Source: Planktomarina sp. (lineage in GTDB: Bacteria > Pseudomonadota > Alphaproteobacteria > Rhodobacterales > Rhodobacteraceae). From it: 64,000 bases of DNA. A program made the position numbers and the translations under genes. The stretch lies in contig JADHLF010000007.1 of assembly GCA_016780825.1 (NCBI GenBank), positions 1 to 64,000 on the forward strand, written 5' to 3'. Shown piece by piece: positions 1 to 8,228 of this stretch. Below the pieces are notes generated by a model. It was not told where the DNA came from and did not search any database. It worked only from the letters and a program-made list of their open reading frames with translations. The stretch's first letter is position 1; the number at the start of each line of letters is the position of its first letter.

Positions 1-1087
1 AGCTGCGGCCACTGTCAAAATGCGCGCGCAGGGCTTGTAAGGCCCCCTGGCTGATGCCGAAACCGCCCTGCTTCATCTCTCCCATCAGCTGCGCCACAGC
101 CGCGCCATCTCGGTCATAGGCATCAAAGAGCGCCCGCTCGAAATTTGAGGAGACTTCAATATCCATAGAGGGGGTGATGGTGGGAAAGACTTGATCGGTG
201 TCATAGCGTCCCGAGTTCATGGCGCGGTGCAAGATGTCATTTCGGTTGGTGGCAATCACCAAACGGTCAATCGGCAGCCCCATGCGCTTGGCGATATAGC
301 CGGCAAAAATATCTCCAAAATTGCCCGTGGGGACGGTGAAAGAGACCTTGCGATACGGGGCGCCGAGGCTGGTTGCGGCGCTAAAATAATACACCACCTG
401 CGCCAAAACCCGGGCCCAGTTGATTGAGTTGACCCCGGCCAGTTTCACCCCATCGCGGAACTCAAAATCATTGAACATATCTTTGAGCATGGCTTGGCAG
501 GTGTCAAATGTGCCCTCCATTGCAATGGCGTGGACATTGGCCTCGACCGGTGTGGTCATTTGGCGGCGCTGCACCTCTGAGACCCGGCCATTGGGAAAGA
601 GGATAAATACATTGGCCGCATCCAAGCCACGGAAAGCCTCAATCGCAGCCGACCCGGTGTCGCCCGAGGTGGCGCCGACGATGGTCACCTGCTCGCCGCT
701 CCGGGCGAGTGCCTTTTGAAACAGCTGGCCGATCAGCTGCATGGCAAAATCTTTGAAGGCCAATGTTGGACCGTGAAACAGCTCAAGCAGATGATGGTTT
801 GGTCCCAATTGCACCAATGGCGCACGTGCGGCATGACCAAAATTCGCATAGGCGGCCGCAATCGCATCCATCAGCTCGGCATCGCTGAAACAATCGCCCA
901 CAAAGGGTTTCATAACGCGAAAAGCAATCTCCTCATAGGGTTGACCGGCCAGCGCAGCAATATCCTGAGCACTCATCTGCGGGATGGTTTGCGGCACATA
1001 AAGCCCGCCGTCTCGTGCCAGTCCACTCAACATGGCCTCTTCGAAAGATACGACAGGCGCATTCCCGCGGGTTGAGATATATTTCAT
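1..1087 (-). CDS. thrC: Threonine synthase (C-terminus cut by window edge)
   Basis: PLP enzyme converting O-phospho-L-homoserine to threonine in the cytoplasm. The reverse strand reads from an ATG at 1087 to the left edge without a stop, giving 362 codons of a protein usually near 460 residues, so roughly 100 C-terminal residues lie outside. The N-terminus MKYISTRGNAPVVSFEEA is typical of the long (fungal/proteobacterial) ThrC class. The PLP lysine sits in GPTLAFKDFAMQ (K112), followed by the phosphate-binding GATSGDTGSAA loop. It begins 10 nt after the SURF1 stop and is probably co-transcribed with it. Confidence 0.96.
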   Translation of the reverse strand, partial: MKYISTRGNAPVVSFEEAMLSGLARDGGLYVPQTIPQMSAQDIAALAGQPYEEIAFRVMKPFVGDCFSDAELMDAIAAAYANFGHAARAPLVQLGPNHHLLELFHGPTLAFKDFAMQLIGQLFQKALARSGEQVTIVGATSGDTGSAAIEAFRGLDAANVFILFPNGRVSEVQRRQMTTPVEANVHAIAMEGTFDTCQAMLKDMFNDFEFRDGVKLAGVNSINWARVLAQVVYYFSAATSLGAPYRKVSFTVPTGNFGDIFAGYIAKRMGLPIDRLVIATNRNDILHRAMNSGRYDTDQVFPTITPSMDIEVSSNFERALFDAYDRDGAAVAQLMGEMKQGGFGISQGALQALRAHFDSGRS

Positions 1088-1097
1088 TGCCTTGACC

Positions 1098-1772
1098 CTA
1101 AGTTTTGATGTCACGGGATCGGTAAAGGAAATAGCCAGACATTCCAAGCCAGATTAATGCCAAAGAAAACCAAGTCAGCGCATAATTGAGATGGTCATTG
1201 GGGATATTGGCACTCATTTTGGGCAATGGTTTGGCCGCATCATCGGCAAAGCTGCTGCTCCGCAGCACAAGTAAGACCGGCTCAGTCTGCAAATAGGCGG
1301 ATAATGCGCGCACATCTCGCGCAAACCATATATTCGCCGCAAGATCGTTGTCGGGGGTAAAGCTGTCAATCTCCTGCGGCCATTGCAAATTGCCCATCAC
1401 CTGGCCCAGCCCTTGGGGCATGGCAGGCATATCGGCGCGCACGGAAATAAATCCGCGATCCACCATGATCTTGCGGCCATCACTCAGCTCGAAGGGGCTG
1501 ATCAATCGATAACCGGCGCCATAAATCTTTTGCGACACCAGGACTCGGACCGTGCGATCACCGATATACTGTCCTGAACCGCGCACGGGCAGAAGGTCAT
1601 GGCTGGCCGGGGTGAGCTGGGCGGGAATATCGATGGCGGGGGCGAGAATTTTACGCTCAATCTGCGCCAGAATTTCCGTTTTCCAAGCCAAGCGCTGCAA
1701 TTGCCAGACGCCCAGACCCAGCAGAACAGCCGTGCCCACCGTGCCGACTATGATCATGCCCCAATACCGCAT
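1098..1772 (-). CDS. SURF1 family cytochrome oxidase biogenesis protein
   Basis: Inner-membrane factor that helps assemble the heme a/a3 centre of cytochrome c oxidase (SURF1/Shy1 family). The 224-residue product has one transmembrane helix at each end (about residues 3-20 and 200-217) around a periplasmic loop, which is the family layout. I place the start at the ATG at 1772 (MRYWGMI). A GAAGGGGA Shine-Dalgarno precedes it, and the in-frame codon further upstream at 1793 lies inside a terminator hairpin. It follows the oxidase operon on the same strand, 81 nt after the ctaE stop, which fits its role. Confidence 0.9.
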   Translation of the reverse strand: MRYWGMIIVGTVGTAVLLGLGVWQLQRLAWKTEILAQIERKILAPAIDIPAQLTPASHDLLPVRGSGQYIGDRTVRVLVSQKIYGAGYRLISPFELSDGRKIMVDRGFISVRADMPAMPQGLGQVMGNLQWPQEIDSFTPDNDLAANIWFARDVRALSAYLQTEPVLLVLRSSSFADDAAKPLPKMSANIPNDHLNYALTWFSLALIWLGMSGYFLYRSRDIKT

Positions 1773-1791
1773 TTCATCCCCTTCAAAGTGC

Positions 1792-1819
1792 AAAAAGGGC
1801 AGCTGCGCGCCGCCCTTTT
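1792..1819 (-). terminator. Rho-independent terminator after ctaE
   Basis: On the minus strand AAAAGGGCGGC pairs with GCTGCCCTTTT (one G.U pair) around a GCGCA loop and runs into a short T-run. It sits between ctaE and the SURF1 gene. It would end most oxidase-operon transcripts and leave SURF1/thrC dependent on read-through or on a weak internal promoter. Confidence 0.75.
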
Positions 1820-1853
1820 CGAAAAATGGCCGTTGCCGGCCGGCAAGACCGAT

Positions 1854-2657
1854 TTAGGCAGCCCAGAGGTAAACGGCTGCGAACAAAAAGAGCCAAACCA
1901 CATCCACGAAGTGCCAATACCAGGCCGCAGCCTCAAATCCCACATGGCTTTTCGGCGTGAAATGGCCCTTGGTGGCGCGGATCAAACAGACCAGCAAGAA
2001 GATCGTACCGATCACAACATGCATGCCGTGGAAGCCTGTGGCCATAAAGAAGTTGGCGAAGGTGATCTCGCCAGAGAAGGTCCAGCCGTCAACAACCAGC
2101 AATTCATGGTACTCATAGACCTGAAATGCTGTGAAAACAGCGCCAAAAGCAATCGCTAAGATCAACCCCATGCGCAGGTCTTTGCGGTTGTTGTCATGCA
2201 CCAAAGCATGGTGGGCCCAGGTGGCAGCACAGCCTGAGATCAACAGCAGAAGCGTGTTGATCAAGGGCAATTCGAAGGCGTTGATCTGGTGAAACTCGGG
2301 CTTCACATATTCCGTGCCGACATATTCATACATCGGATACAGCTGATGCTTAAAGAAGCTCCAGAACCAAGCCGAGAAGAACATGATTTCAGACATGATG
2401 AACAAGATGAAGCCATAGCGCAGGCCAATTTGCACAACGGGTGTGTGATCGCCCACATGGCTTTCGGCCACAACTTCGCTCCACCATGCGTACATGACGT
2501 AAAGCACGCCAACAAAGCCGGCCAAGAAGATGTAGGGTCCATTGTCATGCATCCAGAGGATCGCCCCTGTCAGCATCACCAAAGCCGACAATGAGCCCAG
2601 AAGCGGGTTCACCGAAGGGGGAAGGATGTGATAATCGTGGTTCTTTTCATGTGCCAT
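1854..2657 (-). CDS. ctaE: Cytochrome c oxidase subunit III
   Basis: Core membrane subunit of the aa3-type cytochrome c oxidase. It stabilises the proton-entry side and binds lipid. The 267-residue protein has seven hydrophobic segments and the family signatures [12 protein letters not shown] near the N-terminus, [14 protein letters not shown] in the middle, and a C-terminal segment ending in [17 protein letters not shown]. Length is normal. It is the last gene of ctaC-ctaB-orf-ctaG-ctaE and starts 18 nt after the ctaG stop, with GAGG ahead of the ATG. A strong terminator follows. Confidence 0.97.
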   Translation of the reverse strand: MAHEKNHDYHILPPSVNPLLGSLSALVMLTGAILWMHDNGPYIFLAGFVGVLYVMYAWWSEVVAESHVGDHTPVVQIGLRYGFILFIMSEIMFFSAWFWSFFKHQLYPMYEYVGTEYVKPEFHQINAFELPLINTLLLLISGCAATWAHHALVHDNNRKDLRMGLILAIAFGAVFTAFQVYEYHELLVVDGWTFSGEITFANFFMATGFHGMHVVIGTIFLLVCLIRATKGHFTPKSHVGFEAAAWYWHFVDVVWLFLFAAVYLWAA

Positions 2658-2675
2658 AGTTGGGCCTCGTCGAAC

Positions 2676-3245
2676 TTAGTTTCGTTTTATGGGTGTATCG
2701 ATCTGCAACGCAGTCTGCGCCTCGGGCAAATCAATTTCGTGGAACGTATAGGATAAAGTAATCGTATGGATATACTTACCTTCTGTGTCATCCACAATTT
2801 CAGGATCAACATAGAAAGTCACGGGCATCTGGACCCGCTCACCAGGCATCAACAGCTGCTCTTCGAAGCAAAAGCAATCGATCTTGGTAAAAAAGCCTCC
2901 CGCTTGGTAGGGGGTGACATTATAGCTGGCCGATCCGGCAATGGGCCGGTCGGTGGGATTATAGGCCTCATAGAAGGCCAAGCCGGTTTCGCCGATCTTC
3001 AACTCCATGGTGCGTTCAACCGGTTTGAAACGCCATTTCATGTCTTTTTCGACAGAGGCATCGAAGCGAATCTTGATGGTTTGATCCAAGACTGTCTCGC
3101 TGCCCAGATCGGCCGTGCCGGTCACGCCTCCAAAGCCTGTGACACGGCAAAACCAGTCGTAAAACGGCACACTGGCCCAAGCCAGGCTTCCCATCACGAC
3201 CACAACAGCCAAAGTTTGGCTCAAAGTCTTGATTTTCGGCGTCAC
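2676..3245 (-). CDS. ctaG: Cytochrome c oxidase assembly protein CtaG/Cox11 (CuB insertion)
   Basis: Copper chaperone that inserts CuB into subunit I. The 189-residue protein has one N-terminal transmembrane anchor (about residues 8-26), then a periplasmic Ig-like domain. The copper-binding motif CFCFEEQ lies at 124-130, and the conserved CRVTGFGG follows the anchor. The start is a GTG at 3245 that overlaps the upstream small gene's stop (GTGA), with GGAGG ahead of it. This indicates translational coupling within the cta operon. Confidence 0.96.
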   Translation of the reverse strand: MTPKIKTLSQTLAVVVVMGSLAWASVPFYDWFCRVTGFGGVTGTADLGSETVLDQTIKIRFDASVEKDMKWRFKPVERTMELKIGETGLAFYEAYNPTDRPIAGSASYNVTPYQAGGFFTKIDCFCFEEQLLMPGERVQMPVTFYVDPEIVDDTEGKYIHTITLSYTFHEIDLPEAQTALQIDTPIKRN

Positions 3246-3430
3246 TGACTGGCCTCCTTGGTCACCGATGAGCGCGGAGCGTGGTCATATCCCTCGACCG
3301 GGCCTGTATTGGTGATTTTCACCAAGCTCAGCACCGTGACCAAGCCGATAAACAGCACCAAACATATTGCCACACCAAGGTTTTGACTGCGTCGGCGCCT
3401 GTGCATATCTGTTTCGACACGAAAACTCAT
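3242..3430 (-). CDS. Small single-span membrane protein of the cta operon (CoxF-like)
   Basis: A 62-residue protein with a basic N-terminus (HRRRRSQN), one transmembrane helix (about residues 18-38) and a short polar tail. It overlaps ctaB by four bases (ATGA) and ctaG by three, and has a strong GGAGG Shine-Dalgarno inside ctaB. A tiny gene at this spot is usual in alphaproteobacterial cta operons and is often left as hypothetical or called CoxF. The position argues for a role in oxidase assembly. The sequence alone does not say what it does. Confidence 0.8.
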   Translation of the reverse strand: MSFRVETDMHRRRRSQNLGVAICLVLFIGLVTVLSLVKITNTGPVEGYDHAPRSSVTKEASQ

Positions 3431-4362
3431 GACCAGCCTCCCAATCCATAGGGCGCCAACAGCGCCTCCACCAAAATCGCAAGAAAATGCACGAAGAGAT
3501 AGAGCAGCGAGAACTTAAAGAAGCTGCGCTCGACCTTGAAATTATCCGCCTCAGAGGCCTGTTCATCGCGCCGCCAAATGCGCAGAGCGTCCTTGAGGAC
3601 GATCGCGTTGCAAATCAACGCGACGGTCAAATAGATCAGCCCTCCAATCGAGGTGAAGGCCAAGCCAATCGCGAGGGCGGCCTGCAGCACCGCATAGGCG
3701 AGAATGTGACGCCGGGTCGCCGGACGCCCATGGGTGACGGTGAGCATCGGCACATCGGCATCATCATAATCCGAGCGCATGAAAAGTGCGAGAGCCCAGA
3801 AATGCGGTGGGGTCCACATGAAGATCAGCGCAAACATTAAAACCGCCTCGATCGAGACAGAACCCGTGGCGGCAACCCAGCCGATGAGCGGCGGGAAGGC
3901 TCCGGCTGCGCCCCCAATCACAATGTTTTGCGGCGTGGCGCGCTTGAGCCATATGGTGTAAATCACCGCATAAAAGAAGATGGTAAAGGCCAGCCATGCG
4001 GCCGCGTGCCAATTGGCCGCAAGCCCCAGCATGAGAACCGAGAGACCGGACAAAGCCACTCCCAGCCCCAATGCCGCATCGGGAGAGGTCCGCCCGGATG
4101 GAATGGGGCGGGATTTTGTGCGGCGCATGATCGCATCAATATCCGCATCCCACCACATGTTCAAAGAGCCGGACGCTCCGCCGCCGATGGCGATGAACAA
4201 AATCGCACAAAAGGCCTCAACCGGGTGCAAACGCACAGGCGCCGCCATCAATCCAACGAAGGCTGTGAAGACCACCAACGACATCACACGCGGCTTGAGT
4301 AAGGCGACATAGTCGCCAAACACCGGGTCGTACTCTGCGTTATGATTTGCCACCTTCGCCAT
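3427..4362 (-). CDS. ctaB: Protoheme IX farnesyltransferase (heme O synthase)
   Basis: UbiA-family membrane enzyme that transfers a farnesyl group to protoheme, making heme O, the precursor of heme A for the aa3 oxidase. The 311-residue protein has about nine membrane segments. The first Asp-rich prenyl-diphosphate/Mg motif is NMWWDADIDAIMRRT (D72-D76), and YTIWLKRATPQNIVIGGAAG follows downstream, as in CtaB. It starts 22 nt after ctaC and its stop overlaps the next small gene, so it is the second gene of the operon. Confidence 0.97.
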   Translation of the reverse strand: MAKVANHNAEYDPVFGDYVALLKPRVMSLVVFTAFVGLMAAPVRLHPVEAFCAILFIAIGGGASGSLNMWWDADIDAIMRRTKSRPIPSGRTSPDAALGLGVALSGLSVLMLGLAANWHAAAWLAFTIFFYAVIYTIWLKRATPQNIVIGGAAGAFPPLIGWVAATGSVSIEAVLMFALIFMWTPPHFWALALFMRSDYDDADVPMLTVTHGRPATRRHILAYAVLQAALAIGLAFTSIGGLIYLTVALICNAIVLKDALRIWRRDEQASEADNFKVERSFFKFSLLYLFVHFLAILVEALLAPYGLGGWS

Positions 4363-4384
4363 CTACCTTTTGCTCAACGCGCGT

Positions 4385-5233
4385 TTAGTTTGATGCCACT
4401 TGAACAGAGGCTGGCACGCCAGCGAGCTCCTCAATCGTGCTGGAAAGCCAGGCATCATATTGCTCTTGGCTGACCACTTTTACAGTGATCGGCATATAGG
4501 CATGAGCCTGCCCGCAGAGCTCAGAGCACTGACCGAAGTAGACACCCTCTTTTTCTGCCGCAAACCAGAGCTCCGCCAGACGTCCCGGAACCGCATCTTG
4601 TTTCACGCCAAAGGCGGGAATGGTCCAGGAATGAATCACATCGGCGCCGGTCAGCTGCATGACAACCGTCGCACCCACAGGCACAACAACCGCTGTATCG
4701 GTGGCCAGCAGATATTCATCGGGCGCATAGCCATAATCGGCCAATTCGTCTTTTTGCAGCATCACGCTGTCAAAACCGAAGCCATGATCGACATATTCAT
4801 AACCCCAATACCACTGGTATCCGGTGACTTTGATGGTGATATCTGCTTCTGGGATTTCCTGCTGCTTAAACAAAATTGGCAGCGAGAAGGCACCGATCAC
4901 CACCAAAATAGCCACAGGCACGACAGTCCAAGCCACTTCGAGAACCGAATGATGGGTGAAAGTGCCGGGCGTGTCATTGCGGCTGCGGTGGAACTTGAAC
5001 GCAGCATAGGCCAGCAAACAGGTCACAAAGACAGAAATCACTGTGATGATGACCAACAAGAAATTGTCGAGCCAGACAAGATCGCGCATCAATTCCGTAG
5101 CGGGGAATTGAAAGCCCATGCCCTTGGGCTCCGGCTTGCCGATGGTTTCCAATCCTTGGAAATTTTCTTGTGCTTGAGCAACGCCAGCCAAAGTGACCAG
5201 TGCCGCGCTTAACAGAGACGTAAGAATTCGCAT
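4385..5233 (-). CDS. ctaC: Cytochrome c oxidase subunit II
   Basis: Membrane-anchored subunit carrying the dinuclear CuA centre that takes electrons from cytochrome c. The 282 residues comprise a signal peptide (cleavage likely after AQA, about residue 22), two transmembrane helices (about 55-77 and 97-121) and a periplasmic cupredoxin domain. CuA ligands are all present: H201 (HSWTIP), C236, E238, C240, H244 and M247 in the CSELCGQAHAYM stretch. GYQWYWGYEY is the aromatic electron-entry patch. First gene of the cta operon, divergent from tldD, with a candidate FNR-type site upstream. Confidence 0.98.
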   Translation of the reverse strand: MRILTSLLSAALVTLAGVAQAQENFQGLETIGKPEPKGMGFQFPATELMRDLVWLDNFLLVIITVISVFVTCLLAYAAFKFHRSRNDTPGTFTHHSVLEVAWTVVPVAILVVIGAFSLPILFKQQEIPEADITIKVTGYQWYWGYEYVDHGFGFDSVMLQKDELADYGYAPDEYLLATDTAVVVPVGATVVMQLTGADVIHSWTIPAFGVKQDAVPGRLAELWFAAEKEGVYFGQCSELCGQAHAYMPITVKVVSQEQYDAWLSSTIEELAGVPASVQVASN

Positions 5234-5315
5234 GTTCTACCCTATGTCTTTCGCGCCTTCGCGCTTTTTCCGCCACACGAATGTGTGACGCGTGATTGTA
5301 ATTTATGCAGCATCA

Positions 5316-5321
5316 ATCATA
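5316..5321 (-). promoter_or_regulatory. Candidate -10 element of the ctaC promoter
   Basis: The minus strand reads TATGAT here, 83 nt upstream of ctaC. A start point about seven bases downstream would put the FNR-like palindrome at 5344-5357 near -41, the class II activator position. This is inferred from spacing only. I see no good -35 hexamer, which fits an activator-dependent promoter. Confidence 0.35.
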
Positions 5322-5343
5322 TCATTGCCTCACACGCAATTGG

Positions 5344-5357
5344 TTGATCCGCGTCAA
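5344..5357. promoter_or_regulatory. FNR/CRP-type box between ctaC and tldD
   Basis: TTGATCCGCGTCAA matches the FNR consensus TTGAT-N4-ATCAA with a single mismatch in the second half-site. It is intergenic, centred 117 bases upstream of the ctaC start and 72 upstream of tldD. FnrL-type regulators of Rhodobacterales use this consensus to tie respiratory genes to oxygen. Which gene it controls, and whether it activates or represses, cannot be read from sequence. Confidence 0.45.
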
Positions 5358-5422
5358 AGGGACGCCAGTGGCAAAATTCACCCGCGAAAACCACTTTTCG
5401 CCAAAATATCGCAAGGAATTTC

Positions 5423-6844
5423 ATGACTGATTCTCTATTTCGCCCGTTTGAGACCCATCTCGATCGGGAGTCGGCCCGTGAGATTCTTAAATCAACCTTG
5501 ATCGGAGCGGAAGATGGGGAGCTGTTTTTAGAGCGCTCGAGGTCGGAAGTTCTGTCCTTCGACGACGGGCGGCTGCGCCGGTCGAGCTTTGAGGCCTCCG
5601 AGGGCTTCGGTCTGCGCGCGGTTCAAGGCGAGCGGGTTGGCTATGCGCATGCAACCGAAATTTCCGAGCAGGCCATGCGCCGCAGCGCAGGCACGGTGCG
5701 CCTAGCCGTTGAGGCTGGTGGCGGGCCATTATGCGCCGCACCGCCGGCCACCAATCGCCGTCTTTACAGCGATCACAACCCCCTCAACGATTCGAGCTTC
5801 CCCGCCAAGATCGATATTCTGCGCGAGATTGATGCCTACGCCCGCGGTTTGGATCGCCGGGTGGTGCAAGTCTCAGCAACCATCGCCGCCTCCCATCAAG
5901 AGGTGGTCATCTTGCGCGCAGAGGGGCCCGATGTTTCCGACAGTCGCCCGATGGTGCGCATGAATGTCTCTGTGATCGTCGAGCAAGACGGGCAGCGCCA
6001 AACCGGCTACGTCGGGGGCGGCGGGCGCTATGGGCTGGATGGCATGCTTGCGCCGAGCCATTGGCAACCTTTGGTGCGTGAAGCTCTGCGCATCGCTGTG
6101 GTCAACCTCGCCGCAATTCCTGCCCCCGCAGGTGTGATGGATGTGGCGCTGGGCGCCGGATGGCCCGGTATCTTATTGCATGAGGCGGTTGGCCATGGGC
6201 TGGAAGGCGATTTCAATCGCAAAGGCACCTCTGCCTTCGCAGGTCTCATGGGCCAAAGGATCGCAGCCCCGGGCGTCACCGTCCTGGATGATGGCACGAT
6301 ACCAGACCGCCGAGGATCTATCAGCATTGATGATGAGGGCACCCCCAGCGGAAAAAATACCTTGATCGAAGACGGTATATTGGTCGGCTATATGCAGGAC
6401 CGACAAAATGCGCGGCTCAGCGGCAATAGCCCAACAGGCAACGGCCGCCGCCAAAGCTTTGCCCATGCGCCCATGCCACGCATGACCAACACTTATATGT
6501 TGGGCGGGGATGTGGATCCCAAGGATATGCTTCACGATATGAAAGACGGTATTTACGCTGTGGGTTTCGGCGGTGGCCAGGTCGATATCACCAATGGGAA
6601 ATTCGTCTTTTCCTGCACCGAGGCCTATCTGGTCAAAAACGGCAAGATCGGCGCCCCAGTCAAAGGCGCTACGCTCATTGGCGATGGAGCCACAGCGCTG
6701 CAGCAGATTCGCGCCATCGGCAATGACATGCGGCTCGACGACGGCATGGGCAATTGCGGCAAGCAAGGCCAGTGGGTGCCCGTTGGCGTGGGGCAGCCTT
6801 CCTTACTGATCGGCGGATTGACCGTGGGGGGATCGGCAACTTAA
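5423..6844 (+). CDS. tldD: Metalloprotease TldD
   Basis: Cytoplasmic TldD/PmbA-family metalloprotease subunit. It acts with TldE/PmbA to trim unfolded peptides, such as modified peptide precursors and antitoxins. The 473-residue length is normal for TldD. The zinc motif HEAVGHGLEGDF is at residues 253-264 and follows the conserved LGAGWPGILL stretch. The C-terminal region has the family's GGGQVDITNGKFVFSCTEAY. Start ATG 5423 is preceded by AAGGAA. No PmbA partner is in this window, which is usual because the two are normally unlinked. Confidence 0.97.
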   Translation: MTDSLFRPFETHLDRESAREILKSTLIGAEDGELFLERSRSEVLSFDDGRLRRSSFEASEGFGLRAVQGERVGYAHATEISEQAMRRSAGTVRLAVEAGGGPLCAAPPATNRRLYSDHNPLNDSSFPAKIDILREIDAYARGLDRRVVQVSATIAASHQEVVILRAEGPDVSDSRPMVRMNVSVIVEQDGQRQTGYVGGGGRYGLDGMLAPSHWQPLVREALRIAVVNLAAIPAPAGVMDVALGAGWPGILLHEAVGHGLEGDFNRKGTSAFAGLMGQRIAAPGVTVLDDGTIPDRRGSISIDDEGTPSGKNTLIEDGILVGYMQDRQNARLSGNSPTGNGRRQSFAHAPMPRMTNTYMLGGDVDPKDMLHDMKDGIYAVGFGGGQVDITNGKFVFSCTEAYLVKNGKIGAPVKGATLIGDGATALQQIRAIGNDMRLDDGMGNCGKQGQWVPVGVGQPSLLIGGLTVGGSAT

Positions 6845-6896
6845 AGCGCATCGCTGCCGCGCCGATCCTACTTTCACTGAACGTTAACCATGCCCT

Positions 6897-6927
6897 GCCT
6901 AGCTTTCGGCCGTGACGAAAGCTAGGC
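6897..6927 (+). repeat. Perfect 12-bp inverted repeat before dprA
   Basis: GCCTAGCTTTCG and CGAAAGCTAGGC form an uninterrupted 12-bp stem around a seven-base loop, ending 15 nt before the dprA ATG. It has no T-run, so a classical terminator for tldD is doubtful on the plus strand. It could stabilise the tldD 3' end, act as a processing site, or mask the dprA ribosome site. Confidence 0.6.
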
Positions 6928-6942
6928 AAGGCAAGACAACAT

Positions 6943-8139
6943 ATGACCCAACCTCCCAGTGGCGCCCAAACCTCACCCCAGCCGCGCATAAGCGAAGACG
7001 ATCGCATCGCGCGGCTGCAATTGCTCCGCTCACCGCGCGTCGGACCGGCCACCTACAGGCGGCTTTTGGCAGAACATGGCACGGCCGCCGAAGCCCTGAG
7101 GGCCCTGCCCGATTTGGCCCGCAGCAAGGGGGTCAAATCTTACCAGCTGTGCAGTGAGCATATGGCGCAGCGCGAATATTTCACCGGCAAAAAAATTGGC
7201 GCAGATCTCATTTTTGACCATGAAGCCAGCTACCCGCGCCTGCTGGCTGAAATCCCAGACGCTCCGCCCTTCCTTTGGGTTTTGGGCCATCAAGCACAGC
7301 TCACGCGTCCCTGCGTGGCAGTCGTGGGCGCGCGCAATGCCTCCTCCTTGGGGACGCGCATGGCCCATCGTCTGGCCGCAGGTCTTGCAGAGGCGGGTTT
7401 GATCGTTGTGTCCGGCCTGGCCCGTGGCATAGATGCCGCCGCCCATGCCGCCAGCCTGGATCATGGCACCATTGGCGTGCACGCCGGCGGCATCGACGTG
7501 ATCTACCCGCCCGAAAATACCGAGCTTGCCAGATCCATGCTGCAAAAAGGCGCGCGCATTTCGGAACAGCCCATTGGATTTCACCCCACCGCACGATTTT
7601 TTCCCAAGCGCAACCGCCTCATCTCCGGCCTCTGCCAGGCGGTTGTGATTGTGGAGGCGGCGGCGAAATCCGGCACATTTATCACCGCAAGGCAAGCGCT
7701 CGATCAAGGGCGCGAGGTCCTGGCTGTGCCTGGCCATCCCATGGATGCGCGCGCCGCCGGGTGCAATGTGCTGATCCGCGATGGCGCCTGTTTGGTGCGC
7801 AGCGTCGATGATATATTGCAGGCAATCTATCCCGCAACTCACCAACCGCCGCCGCAACCGCCGATGACCGGCCAGAGTCGCCCCCAAATCATCCAGACGA
7901 CCCTGCCCCTGCCTCCCAGCAAAACACAGGCCTATCAAACCCGGCGCAAAGATTTGGTTCAGACTTTGCACACCGAAATTTTAGACCGTCTCAGCGCCGC
8001 GCCCCTGGCGGAGGATCAGTTGATCCGCGATCTCAAAAAACCGGCCGCCCATGTCGCACCGGCCATCACCGAACTGGAGCTTTCTGGCCGTCTGGAACGT
8101 CATCCTGGCGGACTTTTGACGCGCATCCTCAACCACTAA
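6943..8139 (+). CDS. dprA: DNA-processing protein DprA
   Basis: Binds incoming single-stranded DNA and loads RecA during natural transformation (DprA/Smf). The 398-residue protein has an N-terminal SAM-like region (about 20-90), a Rossmann-like core with VVGARNASSLGTR and VVSGLARGIDAAAH, the FPKRNRLISGL signature, and a C-terminal winged helix (about 330-395). Start ATG 6943 lies just behind a 12-bp hairpin and has only a weak Shine-Dalgarno, so translation may be restrained. It is followed by topA on the same strand, a common alphaproteobacterial pairing. Confidence 0.96.
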   Translation: MTQPPSGAQTSPQPRISEDDRIARLQLLRSPRVGPATYRRLLAEHGTAAEALRALPDLARSKGVKSYQLCSEHMAQREYFTGKKIGADLIFDHEASYPRLLAEIPDAPPFLWVLGHQAQLTRPCVAVVGARNASSLGTRMAHRLAAGLAEAGLIVVSGLARGIDAAAHAASLDHGTIGVHAGGIDVIYPPENTELARSMLQKGARISEQPIGFHPTARFFPKRNRLISGLCQAVVIVEAAAKSGTFITARQALDQGREVLAVPGHPMDARAAGCNVLIRDGACLVRSVDDILQAIYPATHQPPPQPPMTGQSRPQIIQTTLPLPPSKTQAYQTRRKDLVQTLHTEILDRLSAAPLAEDQLIRDLKKPAAHVAPAITELELSGRLERHPGGLLTRILNH

Positions 8140-8228
8140 ATTTGTTTTTTTGCGCAACCTCCATTGACAAATTGCTCTTGCACCGCCTTTTTGGCGCCAG
8201 AAATTTCCGTAACTCGCAGGGTATCCCC

